This document shows, piece after piece, positions 45,550-55,484 of a DNA stretch of 64,000 nt; position 1 is the first letter of the stretch; every line of letters starts with the position of its first letter. Both the position numbers and the translations under genes were made by a program. The DNA is taken from assembly GCA_903862645.1 (NCBI GenBank), contig CAIOZF010000146.1:1-64000 (forward strand), given 5' to 3'. The notes beneath the pieces are model-generated. The model ran no database searches. It worked only from the letters and a program-made list of their open reading frames with translations, and was not told where the DNA came from. Origin of the DNA: an uncultured Gammaproteobacteria bacterium. Its GTDB lineage: Bacteria; Pseudomonadota; Gammaproteobacteria; Pseudomonadales; Pseudohongiellaceae.

Positions 45550-46860
45550 TTAGCCGGCGTCAGCTTTTCGCAGATACAGCAGTGCTCCTTGTCCCGCGCG
45601 ACGCCCGCTGGCAAAGCAGGCATTGAGCAGATAGCCTCCTGTAGGAGCCTCCCAGTCAAGCATTTCCCCGGCGCAAAACACGCCGGGAAGCGCACGGCTC
45701 ATCAAATTCTGATCCAATCCACTGAGTAGTATTCCCCCTGCCGTCGAGATGGCTTCGTCGATGGGCCTGACACCTCGCAGCGTTTGCGGCAAGCATTTGA
45801 GCAAGTGCGCAAGCTGTTCGCCATCGCCACCGGGTTTGCATGCCAGCTCATGCAGCAGGCTCAAGCGCAGTCCATCCAACCCCAAACGCTTGCGCAGGAA
45901 ATTGCTCAAGGAATCCTTTCCTCGCGATACCCGCAGCGCCGCCCTCACTTGCCCAGGCGTGTGATCTGGCAGCAGGTCCCAATAAAGCGTGACCTTGCCA
46001 TGCAGTTCAATCTGCTCACGAATTGCACTCGAGGAAGCGTAAATGAGACTACCCTGAATCCCGTGGCGACTGACGAGAGCCTCGCCCTTACGGGTAAACA
46101 CCAGGGTTCCCGTGGAATCGACTACGCTTAGTCCCACAGGTTTCAGCGGACTGCCAGCATACTGGGACAATAAACGCTCACTCCAGGGGAAATCAAAACC
46201 ACAATTGGCAGGTTTGAGCGCAGTGCAGGCTATTCCTTCCTGAGCAAGCACTGGCAACCAGCTGCCATCGCTGCCCAGCCGCGCCCAACTGCCTCCACCC
46301 ATCGCGAACACCACGACCTGCGCCGAAACTTCCTTGGGCCCCTCGGGAGTTTCAAAGAGCGAGGGGCGCAACAGTCCTGGATCGGAAATTCTGGAAGATT
46401 CGTCAGCGAAACCTACCCAGCGCCAGCGGGTATGCAGCACACATCCCTGTTCGCGCAATCTGTGCAACCAGGCCCGCAACAACGGTGCTGCCTTCAAGCC
46501 AACGGGAAACACCCGCCCCGAACTGCCCACAAAAGTCTCCACACCAAGCTGGCGCGCCCAGCTCCGTAGCGCGATGGCATCGAAGTCGTGCAACCACGAC
46601 GAGACTGTCGCCACACCCTGCCCCATCGTCGCCGCAGCCTCTGCCTCTGAGTGCGAATAACGGGAGTGAAAGGCAGCGGTATCTTCGCCGTGGGTAAGGT
46701 TGAGCCCGCCGATGCCCGCGCGCAGAAATTTTCGCCCTGGCGACGGCATGGCATCACAAACGTGCACCGCAACGCCCGCAGCGACAAGTTGCTCCGCAGC
46801 CATCAAACCGGCCGGGCCTGCACCGATCACCAGTACCGGGATGCTGTCAGGAAATACCAA
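45550..46860 (-). CDS. HI0933-like flavoprotein (TIGR03862-type NAD(P)/FAD oxidoreductase)
   Basis: The N-terminal FAD motif VLVIGAGPAGLMAAEQLVAAG is followed by SPGRKFLRAGIGGLNLTH, the signature of HI0933-like proteins. The C-terminal STAGGILLSGLDQNLM and VFCAGEMLDWEAPTGGYLLN complete the family pattern. The role is unknown; members bind FAD tightly. 436 residues, standard. It converges with the cyclase gene and precedes the GST gene's stop by 12 bases. Confidence 0.88.
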   Translation of the reverse strand: MVFPDSIPVLVIGAGPAGLMAAEQLVAAGVAVHVCDAMPSPGRKFLRAGIGGLNLTHGEDTAAFHSRYSHSEAEAAATMGQGVATVSSWLHDFDAIALRSWARQLGVETFVGSSGRVFPVGLKAAPLLRAWLHRLREQGCVLHTRWRWVGFADESSRISDPGLLRPSLFETPEGPKEVSAQVVVFAMGGGSWARLGSDGSWLPVLAQEGIACTALKPANCGFDFPWSERLLSQYAGSPLKPVGLSVVDSTGTLVFTRKGEALVSRHGIQGSLIYASSSAIREQIELHGKVTLYWDLLPDHTPGQVRAALRVSRGKDSLSNFLRKRLGLDGLRLSLLHELACKPGGDGEQLAHLLKCLPQTLRGVRPIDEAISTAGGILLSGLDQNLMSRALPGVFCAGEMLDWEAPTGGYLLNACFASGRRAGQGALLYLRKADAG

Positions 46861-46872
46861 GATAATCCTTTA

Positions 46873-47496
46873 TCACTGAGGCATGCGCGCCAGTGTGCGT
46901 TGAAACGCTGGTCGAGCCTTCATTTCCCGATACCAGTGCTGAATGGAGGGATAGGCGTCGAGGCTCAAAGAGGTGACCTCCTGGGCATGAAAATAAGGCA
47001 GAGCAATCGTATCTGCCAATGTGATCTCGTTACCACACAGAAACCTGCCGGTGCTCAGGAGCTTGTCGATATAGGGCAGCACTTGATCGAGGAATCCTTT
47101 GGCCTCGATCATGGCTTTTTCGTCCGGCTGCTTGTTGTAGTACTTTTTGAGCACCACTTCCTGATAAAAGAAGACACCCAGCCAACGCCCCACGTGATGG
47201 CAGATCATATCCACCATCTGATCAATCTCCGCCGCACGCAACGGGTCGGCAGCGTACAGACGCTTGTCACTGATGTTAGCGAGATAACGACAGAGCGAAG
47301 CGCTCTCAAACAAAAAATGACCGTTATGCTCAATAGCCGGCACCTTGCCCAGCGGATGGCGCGCCAGATGTTCAGGACTCTTGTGTTCGCCCTTCACAAA
47401 ATTCAGATGTATGTAGTCGCAGGGGACACTTAATTCCTCAGCGGTAAACAACACTTTAGTGGCATTGTAAGTACTGCCTCCATAGATCTTGAGCAT
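46873..47496 (-). CDS. Glutathione S-transferase family protein
   Basis: The thioredoxin-like N-domain starts MLKIYGGSTYNATKVLFTAE and has the glutathione-binding HPLGKVPAIEHNG and FESASLCRYLA, followed by an all-helical C-domain. ATG 47496 is chosen because GGAG lies 8 bases upstream; the longer frame to 47616 is not GST-like. 207 residues. Substrate unknown. Confidence 0.9.
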   Translation of the reverse strand: MLKIYGGSTYNATKVLFTAEELSVPCDYIHLNFVKGEHKSPEHLARHPLGKVPAIEHNGHFLFESASLCRYLANISDKRLYAADPLRAAEIDQMVDMICHHVGRWLGVFFYQEVVLKKYYNKQPDEKAMIEAKGFLDQVLPYIDKLLSTGRFLCGNEITLADTIALPYFHAQEVTSLSLDAYPSIQHWYREMKARPAFQRTLARMPQ

Positions 47497-47645
47497 AGTA
47501 TTTTCTCCGGCTTTGTCAGGGGGTGGTCCCGATGTATAGTGTCGATTACCACCGGCAATGATGGGGCGGCCCGCGCGTCGCCACCGCAATGTACAGAAGG
47601 CATTTTTCTTATGCAAGCAACGCCAATGCGCGGCGCGTCATCATC

Positions 47646-48818
47646 ATGACGCTGAATATCGCCGAGATCAGAAAGCAGACGCCGGCCTGCAATGATCTGA
47701 TCCATTTCAACAACGCTGGCGCTTCGCTCTCGCCTCTGCCAGTGCATCAGCGCCTGTTGCAGCACCTCGCGCTCGAACAGCAAACAGGTGGCTATGAGGC
47801 AGCATCGCAAGCCGCTCCCGCAGTTGAAAACTTCTATGCGGCATTCGCGCGGCTGTTGCATTGTCAAACGAACGAGATCGCCTACGCTGAAAGTGCTACT
47901 CATGCCTGGAACTCGCTCTTTCATGCCATCCCCCTGCAACCCGGCCAGCGTATTCTAACCGGGCAGTCCGAGTACGCCAGCAACTACCTGGCGCTTCTGC
48001 ATATGGCACGTTCGAAGAACCTGCGCATCGAGGTCATTCCGAACGACTCTCAGGGCTGCATCTGCCTTGAACACCTGACAGCTGCCATCGGCGACGATGT
48101 CGGCCTGATCGCCCTGACCCACGTGCCCAGCCAGTGCGGGGTAGTCCATCCAGCCGCAGAAGTCGGACGTCTTGCCAGAGCACATGGCATTCTTTATCTT
48201 CTGGACGCTTGTCAGTCGGCAGGGCAGGTCGATCTGGACGTTACTGAACTGGGTTGCGACATGCTGACAGGCACCGGGCGCAAATATTTGCGTGGGCCAC
48301 GCGGCACCGGGTTCCTCTATGTCCGTCGCGAGTCTTTGCAAAGGTTGCAGCCGGATCGCATCGACTTTCACTCTGCCAGGTGGACTTCTGAAAACCACTA
48401 CGAATTTCGCGATGATGCGCGACGCTTTGAAAGCTGGGAATGCAGTGTGGCCGGCAAGATTGCGCTGGGTGCTGCGGCAGACTACGCGACGCAGTTGGGA
48501 ATGCCGGACATCGAGCGACGAGTGCGTATGCTCGCCGCCCAATTGCGAACGACTCTGAGAGGACTGCCAGGAATACAGGTGCACGAGACTGGCGAACAGT
48601 TGAGTGGCATCGTAACCTTCAGCAGTGGACATGAGAGTGCCGAGACTCTGCAGCGGCGACTTCGCGACAGCAGCATCAACACCTCTGTCACACGCCTGAA
48701 TGGCAATCTGCTGGATCTGCCCCGTCGCGGGCTGGGAGACATCAATCGGGCTTCCGTGCACTACTTCAACACGGAGGAGGAAATTCACCGCTTCTGTCAG
48801 GTATTGCATAACACCTGA
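47646..48818 (+). CDS. Class V PLP-dependent aminotransferase/cysteine desulfurase-like protein
   Basis: Fold-type I PLP enzyme with HFNNAGASLSPLPV at the N-terminus, Asp in LLDACQSAGQVDLDV, and the Schiff-base Lys in TGTGRKYLRGPRGTGF. It belongs to the SufS/NifS/kynureninase-like class V group; no active-site loop Cys typical of desulfurases is clear, so lyase, racemase or transaminase activity is possible. ATG 47646 is chosen by homology-like start; the longer frame overlaps the divergent GST leader. 390 residues. Confidence 0.85.
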   Translation: MTLNIAEIRKQTPACNDLIHFNNAGASLSPLPVHQRLLQHLALEQQTGGYEAASQAAPAVENFYAAFARLLHCQTNEIAYAESATHAWNSLFHAIPLQPGQRILTGQSEYASNYLALLHMARSKNLRIEVIPNDSQGCICLEHLTAAIGDDVGLIALTHVPSQCGVVHPAAEVGRLARAHGILYLLDACQSAGQVDLDVTELGCDMLTGTGRKYLRGPRGTGFLYVRRESLQRLQPDRIDFHSARWTSENHYEFRDDARRFESWECSVAGKIALGAAADYATQLGMPDIERRVRMLAAQLRTTLRGLPGIQVHETGEQLSGIVTFSSGHESAETLQRRLRDSSINTSVTRLNGNLLDLPRRGLGDINRASVHYFNTEEEIHRFCQVLHNT

Positions 48819-48873
48819 CAGAGGGTCGTCTGAGGATGCAGGGGCGTCCGACGTACAGTTCGAACCGCCAGCT

Positions 48874-49848
48874 CTATTGTTCGAAGGACTCCAGTGTGAA
48901 CTCCCAGGCCTGCGCATTGCTAAGCGCGAGCACAACATTCCTGTACACCAGGATATTGCCATTGTTGTTCACTTCCATGGATGGAATGCGCAACTTATTG
49001 TCAGCGGTGACGAAGGTCGCTGCGCCAACCGGTTTGATCGCCAGCGTAATCATACTATCGGCATTCAAACGGAATACCACTCCGGGGCGACTCGTCTGCA
49101 ACGACATGCTTAGACTATAGACTCCGAGAGACTCGCCACCATCCACAGTCAGCAAAAGCCGGCCGGACTGCGATTCGAATACCGCCAGAGCTTCACTGAA
49201 ACGTTGCACCACTTGCGTGGACATGGTGACGAAGTTCGATGCCTTCACTACCGTGAACGCCTCATAATTTGCTAACGGAAGCTGCGTATGCGTCTGCCCG
49301 AGACTGAAAATACCAGTCTGGGTATTGATGGTATCCAACACGTTCATCCCATTGCCAAGTACCCTTCCGAACGCAGTGAACCCACCATTCTGACTATCGA
49401 GGTTGGCACTGTTGTCCGCTAAATTCACAAACCACTGATTGGTGGCGCTGTTCGGATCGCCCCCCTGCTTGGCCATCGCGACGGTACCACGTGTATTAGA
49501 CACCCGGTACTCATTGACGATTGGCGGGTCCTGCGTAAGCGCAATTGGACCGACGAAAGGCTGGAAGCGATACCCGCCTCCCTGCAGCACAAAGCCCTTA
49601 TCAAGACGGTGAAAGTAACTGCCATTGAAGGTGCCGCGATTCACGTAATTCAGAAAATTACGCACGGTGACCGGTGTCACGGTATCAAACAGTTCAATGG
49701 AAAAATCACCATAAGTGGTACTGACACGCACAATGGTGTTCGCCTGCACGGCGGTTCCGACCAGCGCCAGCATAAGTACCAGAACCTGACCGATCCTGAA
49801 CAGCGCCCGACCCGACGCACGTGAAGACTGCTTCCTGACTACTGCCAT
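48874..49848 (-). CDS. Secreted cyclophilin-type peptidyl-prolyl isomerase with C-terminal domain
   Basis: A signal peptide (IGQVLVLMLALVGTAVQA) leads to a cyclophilin domain with SYFHRLDKGFVLQGGGYRF, GTVAMAKQGGDPNSATNQWF and FTAFGRVLGNGM. After about residue 200 there is a C-terminal region of about 125 residues, beta-rich and without family signature. ATG 49848 has AGGAG 5 bases upstream; the frame opens at 49890. Periplasmic folding catalyst; the extension is unusual in length. Confidence 0.88.
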   Translation of the reverse strand: MAVVRKQSSRASGRALFRIGQVLVLMLALVGTAVQANTIVRVSTTYGDFSIELFDTVTPVTVRNFLNYVNRGTFNGSYFHRLDKGFVLQGGGYRFQPFVGPIALTQDPPIVNEYRVSNTRGTVAMAKQGGDPNSATNQWFVNLADNSANLDSQNGGFTAFGRVLGNGMNVLDTINTQTGIFSLGQTHTQLPLANYEAFTVVKASNFVTMSTQVVQRFSEALAVFESQSGRLLLTVDGGESLGVYSLSMSLQTSRPGVVFRLNADSMITLAIKPVGAATFVTADNKLRIPSMEVNNNGNILVYRNVVLALSNAQAWEFTLESFEQ

Positions 49849-49936
49849 GACAACTCCTGATTCCTGTGTTCGCCCCTTGATTTGGGCCACATCCTAACGT
49901 GAAAAATTATCACTATCGCAAGCACCTTAACCGATG

Positions 49937-50899
49937 TCAGACCGCCTCACCGCGCGCCTGTTTGTCGGCATGATAGGAAGAGCGCACCAGCGGCCCACTG
50001 GCCACGTGCACAAATCCGAGCGCCTCACCGTACACACGCAACTCCTCAAATTCATCTGGGTGCACAAAACGGCTGACGGCCAGATGGTTGCGACTGGGCT
50101 GCAGATACTGCCCCAGCGTGACCATGTCGACGTTGTGAGCCTTAAGATCGCGCATCACCTCCATCACTTCTTCCTTGGTTTCCCCCAGCCCGAGCATCAG
50201 TCCTGACTTGGTCGTCACAGAAGGTACACGCTCTTTGTAACCCTTCAGCAGCGCCAACGACCATTTGTAGTCGGCGCCGGGTCGAGCCTGACGGTACAGG
50301 CGGGGCACTGTCTCCAGGTTGTGATTAAAAACGTGCGGAGGCGTTTTTTCGAGGATATCGAGCGCGATCTCCATACGACCTCGGAAATCCGGCACCAGTA
50401 CCTCGATTTGGATTTCTGGATTCAAACGGCTTACTTCGGTGATGCAATTGGCAAAATGCTGGGCACCACTGTCCTTGAGGTCATCGCGATCCACAGAGGT
50501 GATGACGACGTAGCTCAATTCCATCTCGGCAATCGCTTCCGCGAGTTCAAGGGGTTCATTCTCGTAGAGTGGTTTCGGTTTGCCGTGGGCCACATCGCAG
50601 AACGGGCAGCGCCTCGTACAGATCTCACCCATAATCATGAAAGTCGCTGTGCCATTACTGAAGCATTCACCGAGATTCGGGCAGGAGGCCTCCTCGCACA
50701 CTGACGCCAGTTTGTGCTTGCGCAGCTTTTCCTTGATGCTGTTAATTTTCGGCGAAGCAGGAATCTTGACTCTAATCCAATCCGGCTTTTTCAAGAGGTC
50801 TACTGTGGGGATGACCTTGACCGGAATGCGCGCCACTTTTTCGGCTCCTCGCAGCTTCTCCCCTTCTATCAATACATTGCGTCTTGGCTGATCGGACAT
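49937..50899 (-). CDS. lipA: Lipoyl synthase
   Basis: LipA inserts two sulfurs into octanoyl-protein. It carries both clusters: auxiliary C-x4-C-x5-C in [12 protein letters not shown] and radical [16 protein letters not shown]. The C-terminal RSSYHADKQ includes the conserved RSSY serine ligand. 320 residues, standard. lipB lies 65 bases upstream on the same strand. Confidence 0.97.
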   Translation of the reverse strand: MSDQPRRNVLIEGEKLRGAEKVARIPVKVIPTVDLLKKPDWIRVKIPASPKINSIKEKLRKHKLASVCEEASCPNLGECFSNGTATFMIMGEICTRRCPFCDVAHGKPKPLYENEPLELAEAIAEMELSYVVITSVDRDDLKDSGAQHFANCITEVSRLNPEIQIEVLVPDFRGRMEIALDILEKTPPHVFNHNLETVPRLYRQARPGADYKWSLALLKGYKERVPSVTTKSGLMLGLGETKEEVMEVMRDLKAHNVDMVTLGQYLQPSRNHLAVSRFVHPDEFEELRVYGEALGFVHVASGPLVRSSYHADKQARGEAV

Positions 50900-50964
50900 A
50901 ATGACTCTGCAGACCTTTTTAAGGTCCTATTAAAAATATCTGATGAAAAGTTTCTTGTGCAAAA

Positions 50965-51720
50965 TCAGTGCCGCGGGGACCCAATACCCAAATTTCCCAG
51001 CCGCGCAGCCAGTGCGCTGCCCAGCAATTGCGCGCTCCTGTCCAGCAGATCACTGACGTCGGCATTGACCGGCAACAGCTCTCTAAGTTGAGTCACGGGC
51101 ATACCCTCATAACCACAGGGATTGATCCGGCGAAAGGGCGAGAGGTCCATATCGGCATTGAAACTCAGGCCGTGATAGGAGCAACCGTGGCGTATCCGCA
51201 AACCGAGCGCGGCGATTTTAGCACCCTTTACGTAGACGCCGGGAGCTTTTCGCTGACTCTCACCGACGATGCCAAACTGCGCCAGTACATCGATCACACT
51301 CAACTCGATACACTCTACCAGTTCACGTACACCAAGCCCGGCGCGCCTGACATCAATCAGCACGTAGGCCACAAGCTGTCCGGGCCCGTGATAGGTCACC
51401 TGCCCACCACGATCGATCTGCAATACAGGGATCTCGGCCGTGTTCAACAAATGCTCGGGCTTGCCTGCCTGCCCCTGAGTAAAGACAGGCTTGTGGGTCA
51501 GCAGCCAAATTTGATCGGCGGTCTCCTCGTTACGAGTCGCCGTGAATTCACGCATGGCGTTCCACATCGGGACATAATCCAGAGCATGGGATGGACGCAG
51601 ATCAAAACGGCGCACGAGCAATGTCCCGGCATGATGGGTTATGGGAGTGGCGCAGAGGAGTTCAGTGAATTGCCCGGCGTCGTCAATAACAACATGGGTC
51701 GCGTTGTCGCCAGGGGTCAT
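50965..51720 (-). CDS. lipB: Octanoyltransferase LipB
   Basis: LipB transfers octanoyl from ACP to lipoyl domains. [33 protein letters not shown] and the catalytic Cys/Lys region [19 protein letters not shown]...RINPCG are intact. About 30 residues longer than E. coli at the N-terminus; its ATG overlaps the ybeD stop by four bases (ATGA), which supports this start. Operon ybeD-lipB-lipA. Confidence 0.96.
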   Translation of the reverse strand: MTPGDNATHVVIDDAGQFTELLCATPITHHAGTLLVRRFDLRPSHALDYVPMWNAMREFTATRNEETADQIWLLTHKPVFTQGQAGKPEHLLNTAEIPVLQIDRGGQVTYHGPGQLVAYVLIDVRRAGLGVRELVECIELSVIDVLAQFGIVGESQRKAPGVYVKGAKIAALGLRIRHGCSYHGLSFNADMDLSPFRRINPCGYEGMPVTQLRELLPVNADVSDLLDRSAQLLGSALAARLGNLGIGSPRH

Positions 51721-51986
51721 AGCACCATCTTGACGCTGGTGTGAGTCTTGAGGTCTTCAAACATCACCGTCAGCTGTTCCAGGCCGGTGGCCTCAATCAC
51801 CACAGTGACCGCAAGATAATTTCCGTTACTGCTGACGCGCACAGTCACGTGCTCATCGCCCACCTCAGGCGCGTGGCGCCTGACTAGCGAAACCACCTCC
51901 TTTTCGAAATGCGGCGTCGCCAGCCCCATCACCTTGATAGGGTAGGCGCACGGAAATTCGATCTTGGGCGCTTCAACGGTCGACAT
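51717..51986 (-). CDS. ybeD: DUF493/YbeD family protein
   Basis: A small ACT-like fold protein of 89 residues with [20 protein letters not shown] and [13 protein letters not shown], typical of YbeD. Its gene lies between dacA and lipB in most gammaproteobacteria. The role is not firmly known. Confidence 0.93.
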   Translation of the reverse strand: MSTVEAPKIEFPCAYPIKVMGLATPHFEKEVVSLVRRHAPEVGDEHVTVRVSSNGNYLAVTVVIEATGLEQLTVMFEDLKTHTSVKMVL

Positions 51987-51996
51987 GGACGATGGC

Positions 51997-53196
51997 CTAA
52001 CTGAAGAGGTTCGTGAAAAACATGGTGAGGAAATCGATCAGACGCTTCAGCAGGCCAGCTCTCTCGACAGCCTGCAAGGCTGCGACATCACCGTGGTACA
52101 GCGTCTCGCCGTCGAGCATAATGTCGACGGTGCCTAGCACCTGTCCCTGTTCGATCGGACCGGTGATGGTCTCCTGCTGGTTCAGACTGGCCTGCAGATC
52201 AGCTATCCGGCCACGCGGAATGGTCATGTAGAGTTCTTCGGTAATCCCCAAGTCCACAGAATTCTCTTTGCCCGACCAGACCTTCGCAGAGCCCAGCACC
52301 TGCCCGGCCTCATATAGTTTGAGAGTCTCGAAAAAACGGAACCCATAGGTCATCAGCTTCGCACTCTCGGTGGCACGGGCATCTTCACTGGCAGTACCCA
52401 TCACTACTGAGATCAGCCGCATCCCGTCGCGCTCGCCGGAGGCCACCAGACAAAAGCCGGCGGCTGTGGTCCAGCCAGTCTTCATGCCGTCGATGGTGTT
52501 GTCACGAAACAGCAGCGTGTTGCGGTTGGGCTGAGTAATGCCGTTGTAGCTGAACTCGCGCTGGGAATAAATGCTGTAGTGATCCGGATGCTCGTTGATG
52601 GTTGCTCTGGCGAGCGTCGCCAGATCGCGGGCAGACATGATATTGAAAGCTTCTTCCGTGTCCAGACCACTGGAATTCATGAAGTGGGTATTGGTCATTC
52701 CCAGGCGCGCGGCGTGCTGATTCATCATGTCGGCGAAAGCCTCTTCGCTGCCGGCCAGATGCTCTGCCATCGCGACGCTGGCATCGTTACCAGACTGGAT
52801 AATGATGCCACGCAGGATGTCTTCGACACGCACCTTGCTATTTACGTCCACAAACATCTTGGAGCCTTGAGTAGCCCAGGCCTTTTCGCTGATATGCACC
52901 TCGTCATCCATGCTCATGTTGCCGTTGTCGATTTCTACCTCGGCAATATAGGCCGTCATGATCTTGGTAAGACTCGCCGGGGGCAGTTGGAGGTCAGCAT
53001 TCTGTTCCACAATGACTTTGCCGGTCTTGGCATCGAGCAGAATGTAACTGCTGGCTGCAACCTCTGGCGCGCGCGGCACAATGGCCTGAGTGGCAGGTTC
53101 TGCATTCAAGGTTGGTGTCGGCTGTGCCGAGACGAGGCCGGCCGGGATAAACAGGGCGACAATCGTCAGTGCGACTGTCCGGCCCGTAGTAGCCAT
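51997..53196 (-). CDS. dacA: D-alanyl-D-alanine carboxypeptidase (PBP5/6 family)
   Basis: It trims pentapeptides in the periplasmic cell wall. SxxK is ASLTKIM, SxN is QSGNDASVAMAEH and KTG is DGMKTGWTTAAG. The C-terminal beta domain and amphipathic anchor (LLKRLIDFLTMFFTNLFS) are present. ATG 53196 gives a clean 24-residue signal (ending VSA); the longer ATG 53262 cannot be excluded. About 399 residues. Upstream rlpA completes the conserved cluster. Confidence 0.94.
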   Translation of the reverse strand: MATTGRTVALTIVALFIPAGLVSAQPTPTLNAEPATQAIVPRAPEVAASSYILLDAKTGKVIVEQNADLQLPPASLTKIMTAYIAEVEIDNGNMSMDDEVHISEKAWATQGSKMFVDVNSKVRVEDILRGIIIQSGNDASVAMAEHLAGSEEAFADMMNQHAARLGMTNTHFMNSSGLDTEEAFNIMSARDLATLARATINEHPDHYSIYSQREFSYNGITQPNRNTLLFRDNTIDGMKTGWTTAAGFCLVASGERDGMRLISVVMGTASEDARATESAKLMTYGFRFFETLKLYEAGQVLGSAKVWSGKENSVDLGITEELYMTIPRGRIADLQASLNQQETITGPIEQGQVLGTVDIMLDGETLYHGDVAALQAVERAGLLKRLIDFLTMFFTNLFS

Positions 53197-53312
53197 GCGC
53201 AGCAGCACTCCATCATTATGACGGGCGCGGGTACCTGAAAGCCGTCTAGTATTCTGGTGCATATTCGTGTTCCATCCTCAGCGATAAAAATTGCCCGCCA
53301 CGCGCCTGTTCA

Positions 53313-54278
53313 TCAGTCGCGGACAGTGTAAGGTCTTCCCAAATCAGCGGCAACCACGGTGTCCGTTATGCGAGCAGCCTCGGCAGCATCCGGGATAGGC
53401 CCGACGCGCACGCGGTGTAATGGCGGATTTCCAGTATCTGATTCAATAGACCGGATGAACACAGGCCTTGATGTCAGGCCACGCACTTTTACCGACAGTT
53501 GTTCAGCGGCACGCAGATCGGAAAAGGCGCCAACCTGCAGAAATTGTCCAGGCGAGCCGGATTGTCCCTGTGTATCACTAACAGCACTCACGCCACCCTC
53601 CACGAGGGTTGCCCGTAGAGGGGAAGCCGCGGTTCTGACTGCGGCAGTGGTGACGGCATTGTCTGCCGGACGGGAACCCGGTCCTGCCAGCGTCGGCACG
53701 ATTGCCTCCACCTCAACCATCGCAGTGCCCTTGTTGTCAAAACCGAGCATGTAGGCAGCGGCATAGGACAGGTCGATCACGCGATCACTGTGGAAGGGTC
53801 CGCGGTCGTTAACCCGGACTATGATGCTGCGCTCATTCTCCAGATTGGTCACCCGCAGAAACCCCGGAATCGGCATGGTCTTGTGGGCAGCAGAGATCTG
53901 ATACATGTCATAGATCTCCCCATTGGAAGTTTTGTGCCCGTGAAACTTTTCTCCATACCATGAGGCAAAGCCACGTTCCTTATAGCCCTCTTCCGATGGC
54001 ATTATCCGGTAGGTGGCACCATTGACGGTGTATGGGCTCTTGTTGCCAGCCAGCGTGCGCGGCTCGATCATCGGAATAATTTCCCGTACTTCCGAAGGGT
54101 CTATCTGACGCGAAGGACCGCGATCCTGCTGGATGTTGTAGCGACTGGCCTGATAAGCATCAGACGCCGACATGGTGGCAGCGCCAGAGGACTGCCCGGA
54201 AGGGGAACTGGCACAGGCTGCAAGCAATAGCACGACGGCAGCAAGCGACATTGCCTTTAGCATGCGGATTTCATACAT
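53313..54278 (-). CDS. rlpA: Septal ring lytic transglycosylase RlpA (lipoprotein)
   Basis: RlpA cleaves denuded glycan strands at the septum. A lipoprotein signal has lipobox LLAAC. The double-psi barrel (GFASWYGEKFHGHKTSNGEI, VRVNDRGPFHSDRVIDLSY) contains the catalytic Asp, and a SPOR domain (QVGAFSDLRAAEQLSVKV) ends the protein. ATG 54278 or 54263 are both possible. rodA lies upstream; mltB, usually between them, is absent. Confidence 0.93.
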   Translation of the reverse strand: MYEIRMLKAMSLAAVVLLLAACASSPSGQSSGAATMSASDAYQASRYNIQQDRGPSRQIDPSEVREIIPMIEPRTLAGNKSPYTVNGATYRIMPSEEGYKERGFASWYGEKFHGHKTSNGEIYDMYQISAAHKTMPIPGFLRVTNLENERSIIVRVNDRGPFHSDRVIDLSYAAAYMLGFDNKGTAMVEVEAIVPTLAGPGSRPADNAVTTAAVRTAASPLRATLVEGGVSAVSDTQGQSGSPGQFLQVGAFSDLRAAEQLSVKVRGLTSRPVFIRSIESDTGNPPLHRVRVGPIPDAAEAARITDTVVAADLGRPYTVRD

Positions 54279-54328
54279 CGGCTGGCTCACTCTCAGGGTT
54301 TTTACCAATAATTATTATAATCAATATG

Positions 54329-55474
54329 TTATCTCGGCAACACCCGCTTGTGCGTTTGAATCGACATTAAAATGCCAAAGCCGAGCATCAGGGTCACAAT
54401 AGATGTCCCGCCTTTGCTCACCATTGGTAGTGGCAAACCCACCACTGGCATCAACCCCGAAACCATCGCCATGTTCACAAATGCGTAAAAGAAGAACGTT
54501 AGAACGATGCTGCCAGCAAGTAGACGACTGAAGGTGTCCTGGGCGGTCAGCGCAATGAAAAATCCTCGTCCAATCACTGCCACATAGAGTGCTATCAGGA
54601 ATAGCACTCCCAGCAAACCGAACTCCTCCGCGAGCACCGCCAGGATGAAGTCGGTATTGCTCTCGGGAATGAAATCCAGCTGCGACTGCGCGCCATTGAG
54701 CCAGCCCTTTCCCTGCACTCCGCCAGAACCGATGGCGATTTGCGATTGGATGATGTTGTACCCTGCCCCGGTCGGATCGCGGTACGGATCAAAAAAAGTC
54801 AGGATGCGGTTCTTCTGGTGTGTCTGAGCGACAAATATCCACCAGGCAGGAGAGGCCATCGCCAGCGCGACCACCCCGGCTATCACGATGCGCCAGCTGA
54901 TCCCTGCCAGCAGAATTACAAACACACCCGACATCATCACCATCAACGCGGTCCCGGTATCGTTCTGCATCAGAATGAGGCCGACAGGCAGCGCGATGAT
55001 CACCACGCATACCACCAGATCCCTGAAACGTGGCGGCAGCGGGCGGGTAGAGAGGTAGCAGGCCAGCAGCATGGGCACCAGAAATTTCTCGATCTCCGCC
55101 GGCTGAAAGCGCGGCAGTCCGGGCAGATCGAGCCACGCCTTGGCACCGTTGGTCTCTGCACCAAAGAACAGCACGACGATCATCAAGCCGCAACCGCCAG
55201 CAAACATCAGGGGCGCGCCTCGACGGAAAAAGTGCACATCCAACTGAGCCACCACCAGCATCACGACAAATGCGACGACTATGGCTGCTGCCTGACTCCG
55301 CACATCGCTGATGTTTTCGCCGCTCGCACTGAACAGCACCATCAGCCCGTAGCTGGCAAGGCAAAAAAGAAAAAACACCAGCGGCGCGTCGATACGGAAC
55401 GACTGCCAGATAGCTCCAGGGCCACTGGAAAGACGGTAGAAATTGCTGCTCAACTGACGATTGACACTGGCCAT
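54329..55474 (-). CDS. rodA: Peptidoglycan glycosyltransferase RodA
   Basis: RodA is the SEDS polymerase of the elongasome. About ten membrane helices, with SEDS motifs FQPAEIEKFLVPMLLACYLS and the catalytic Asp region PESNTDFILAVLAEEFGLLG. ATG 55474 has a G-rich ribosome site and lies inside the end of mrdA (stop 55485), so it follows mrdA directly. 381 residues, normal. Confidence 0.95.
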   Translation of the reverse strand: MASVNRQLSSNFYRLSSGPGAIWQSFRIDAPLVFFLFCLASYGLMVLFSASGENISDVRSQAAAIVVAFVVMLVVAQLDVHFFRRGAPLMFAGGCGLMIVVLFFGAETNGAKAWLDLPGLPRFQPAEIEKFLVPMLLACYLSTRPLPPRFRDLVVCVVIIALPVGLILMQNDTGTALMVMMSGVFVILLAGISWRIVIAGVVALAMASPAWWIFVAQTHQKNRILTFFDPYRDPTGAGYNIIQSQIAIGSGGVQGKGWLNGAQSQLDFIPESNTDFILAVLAEEFGLLGVLFLIALYVAVIGRGFFIALTAQDTFSRLLAGSIVLTFFFYAFVNMAMVSGLMPVVGLPLPMVSKGGTSIVTLMLGFGILMSIQTHKRVLPR

Positions 55475-55484
55475 GCCTGCCCCC

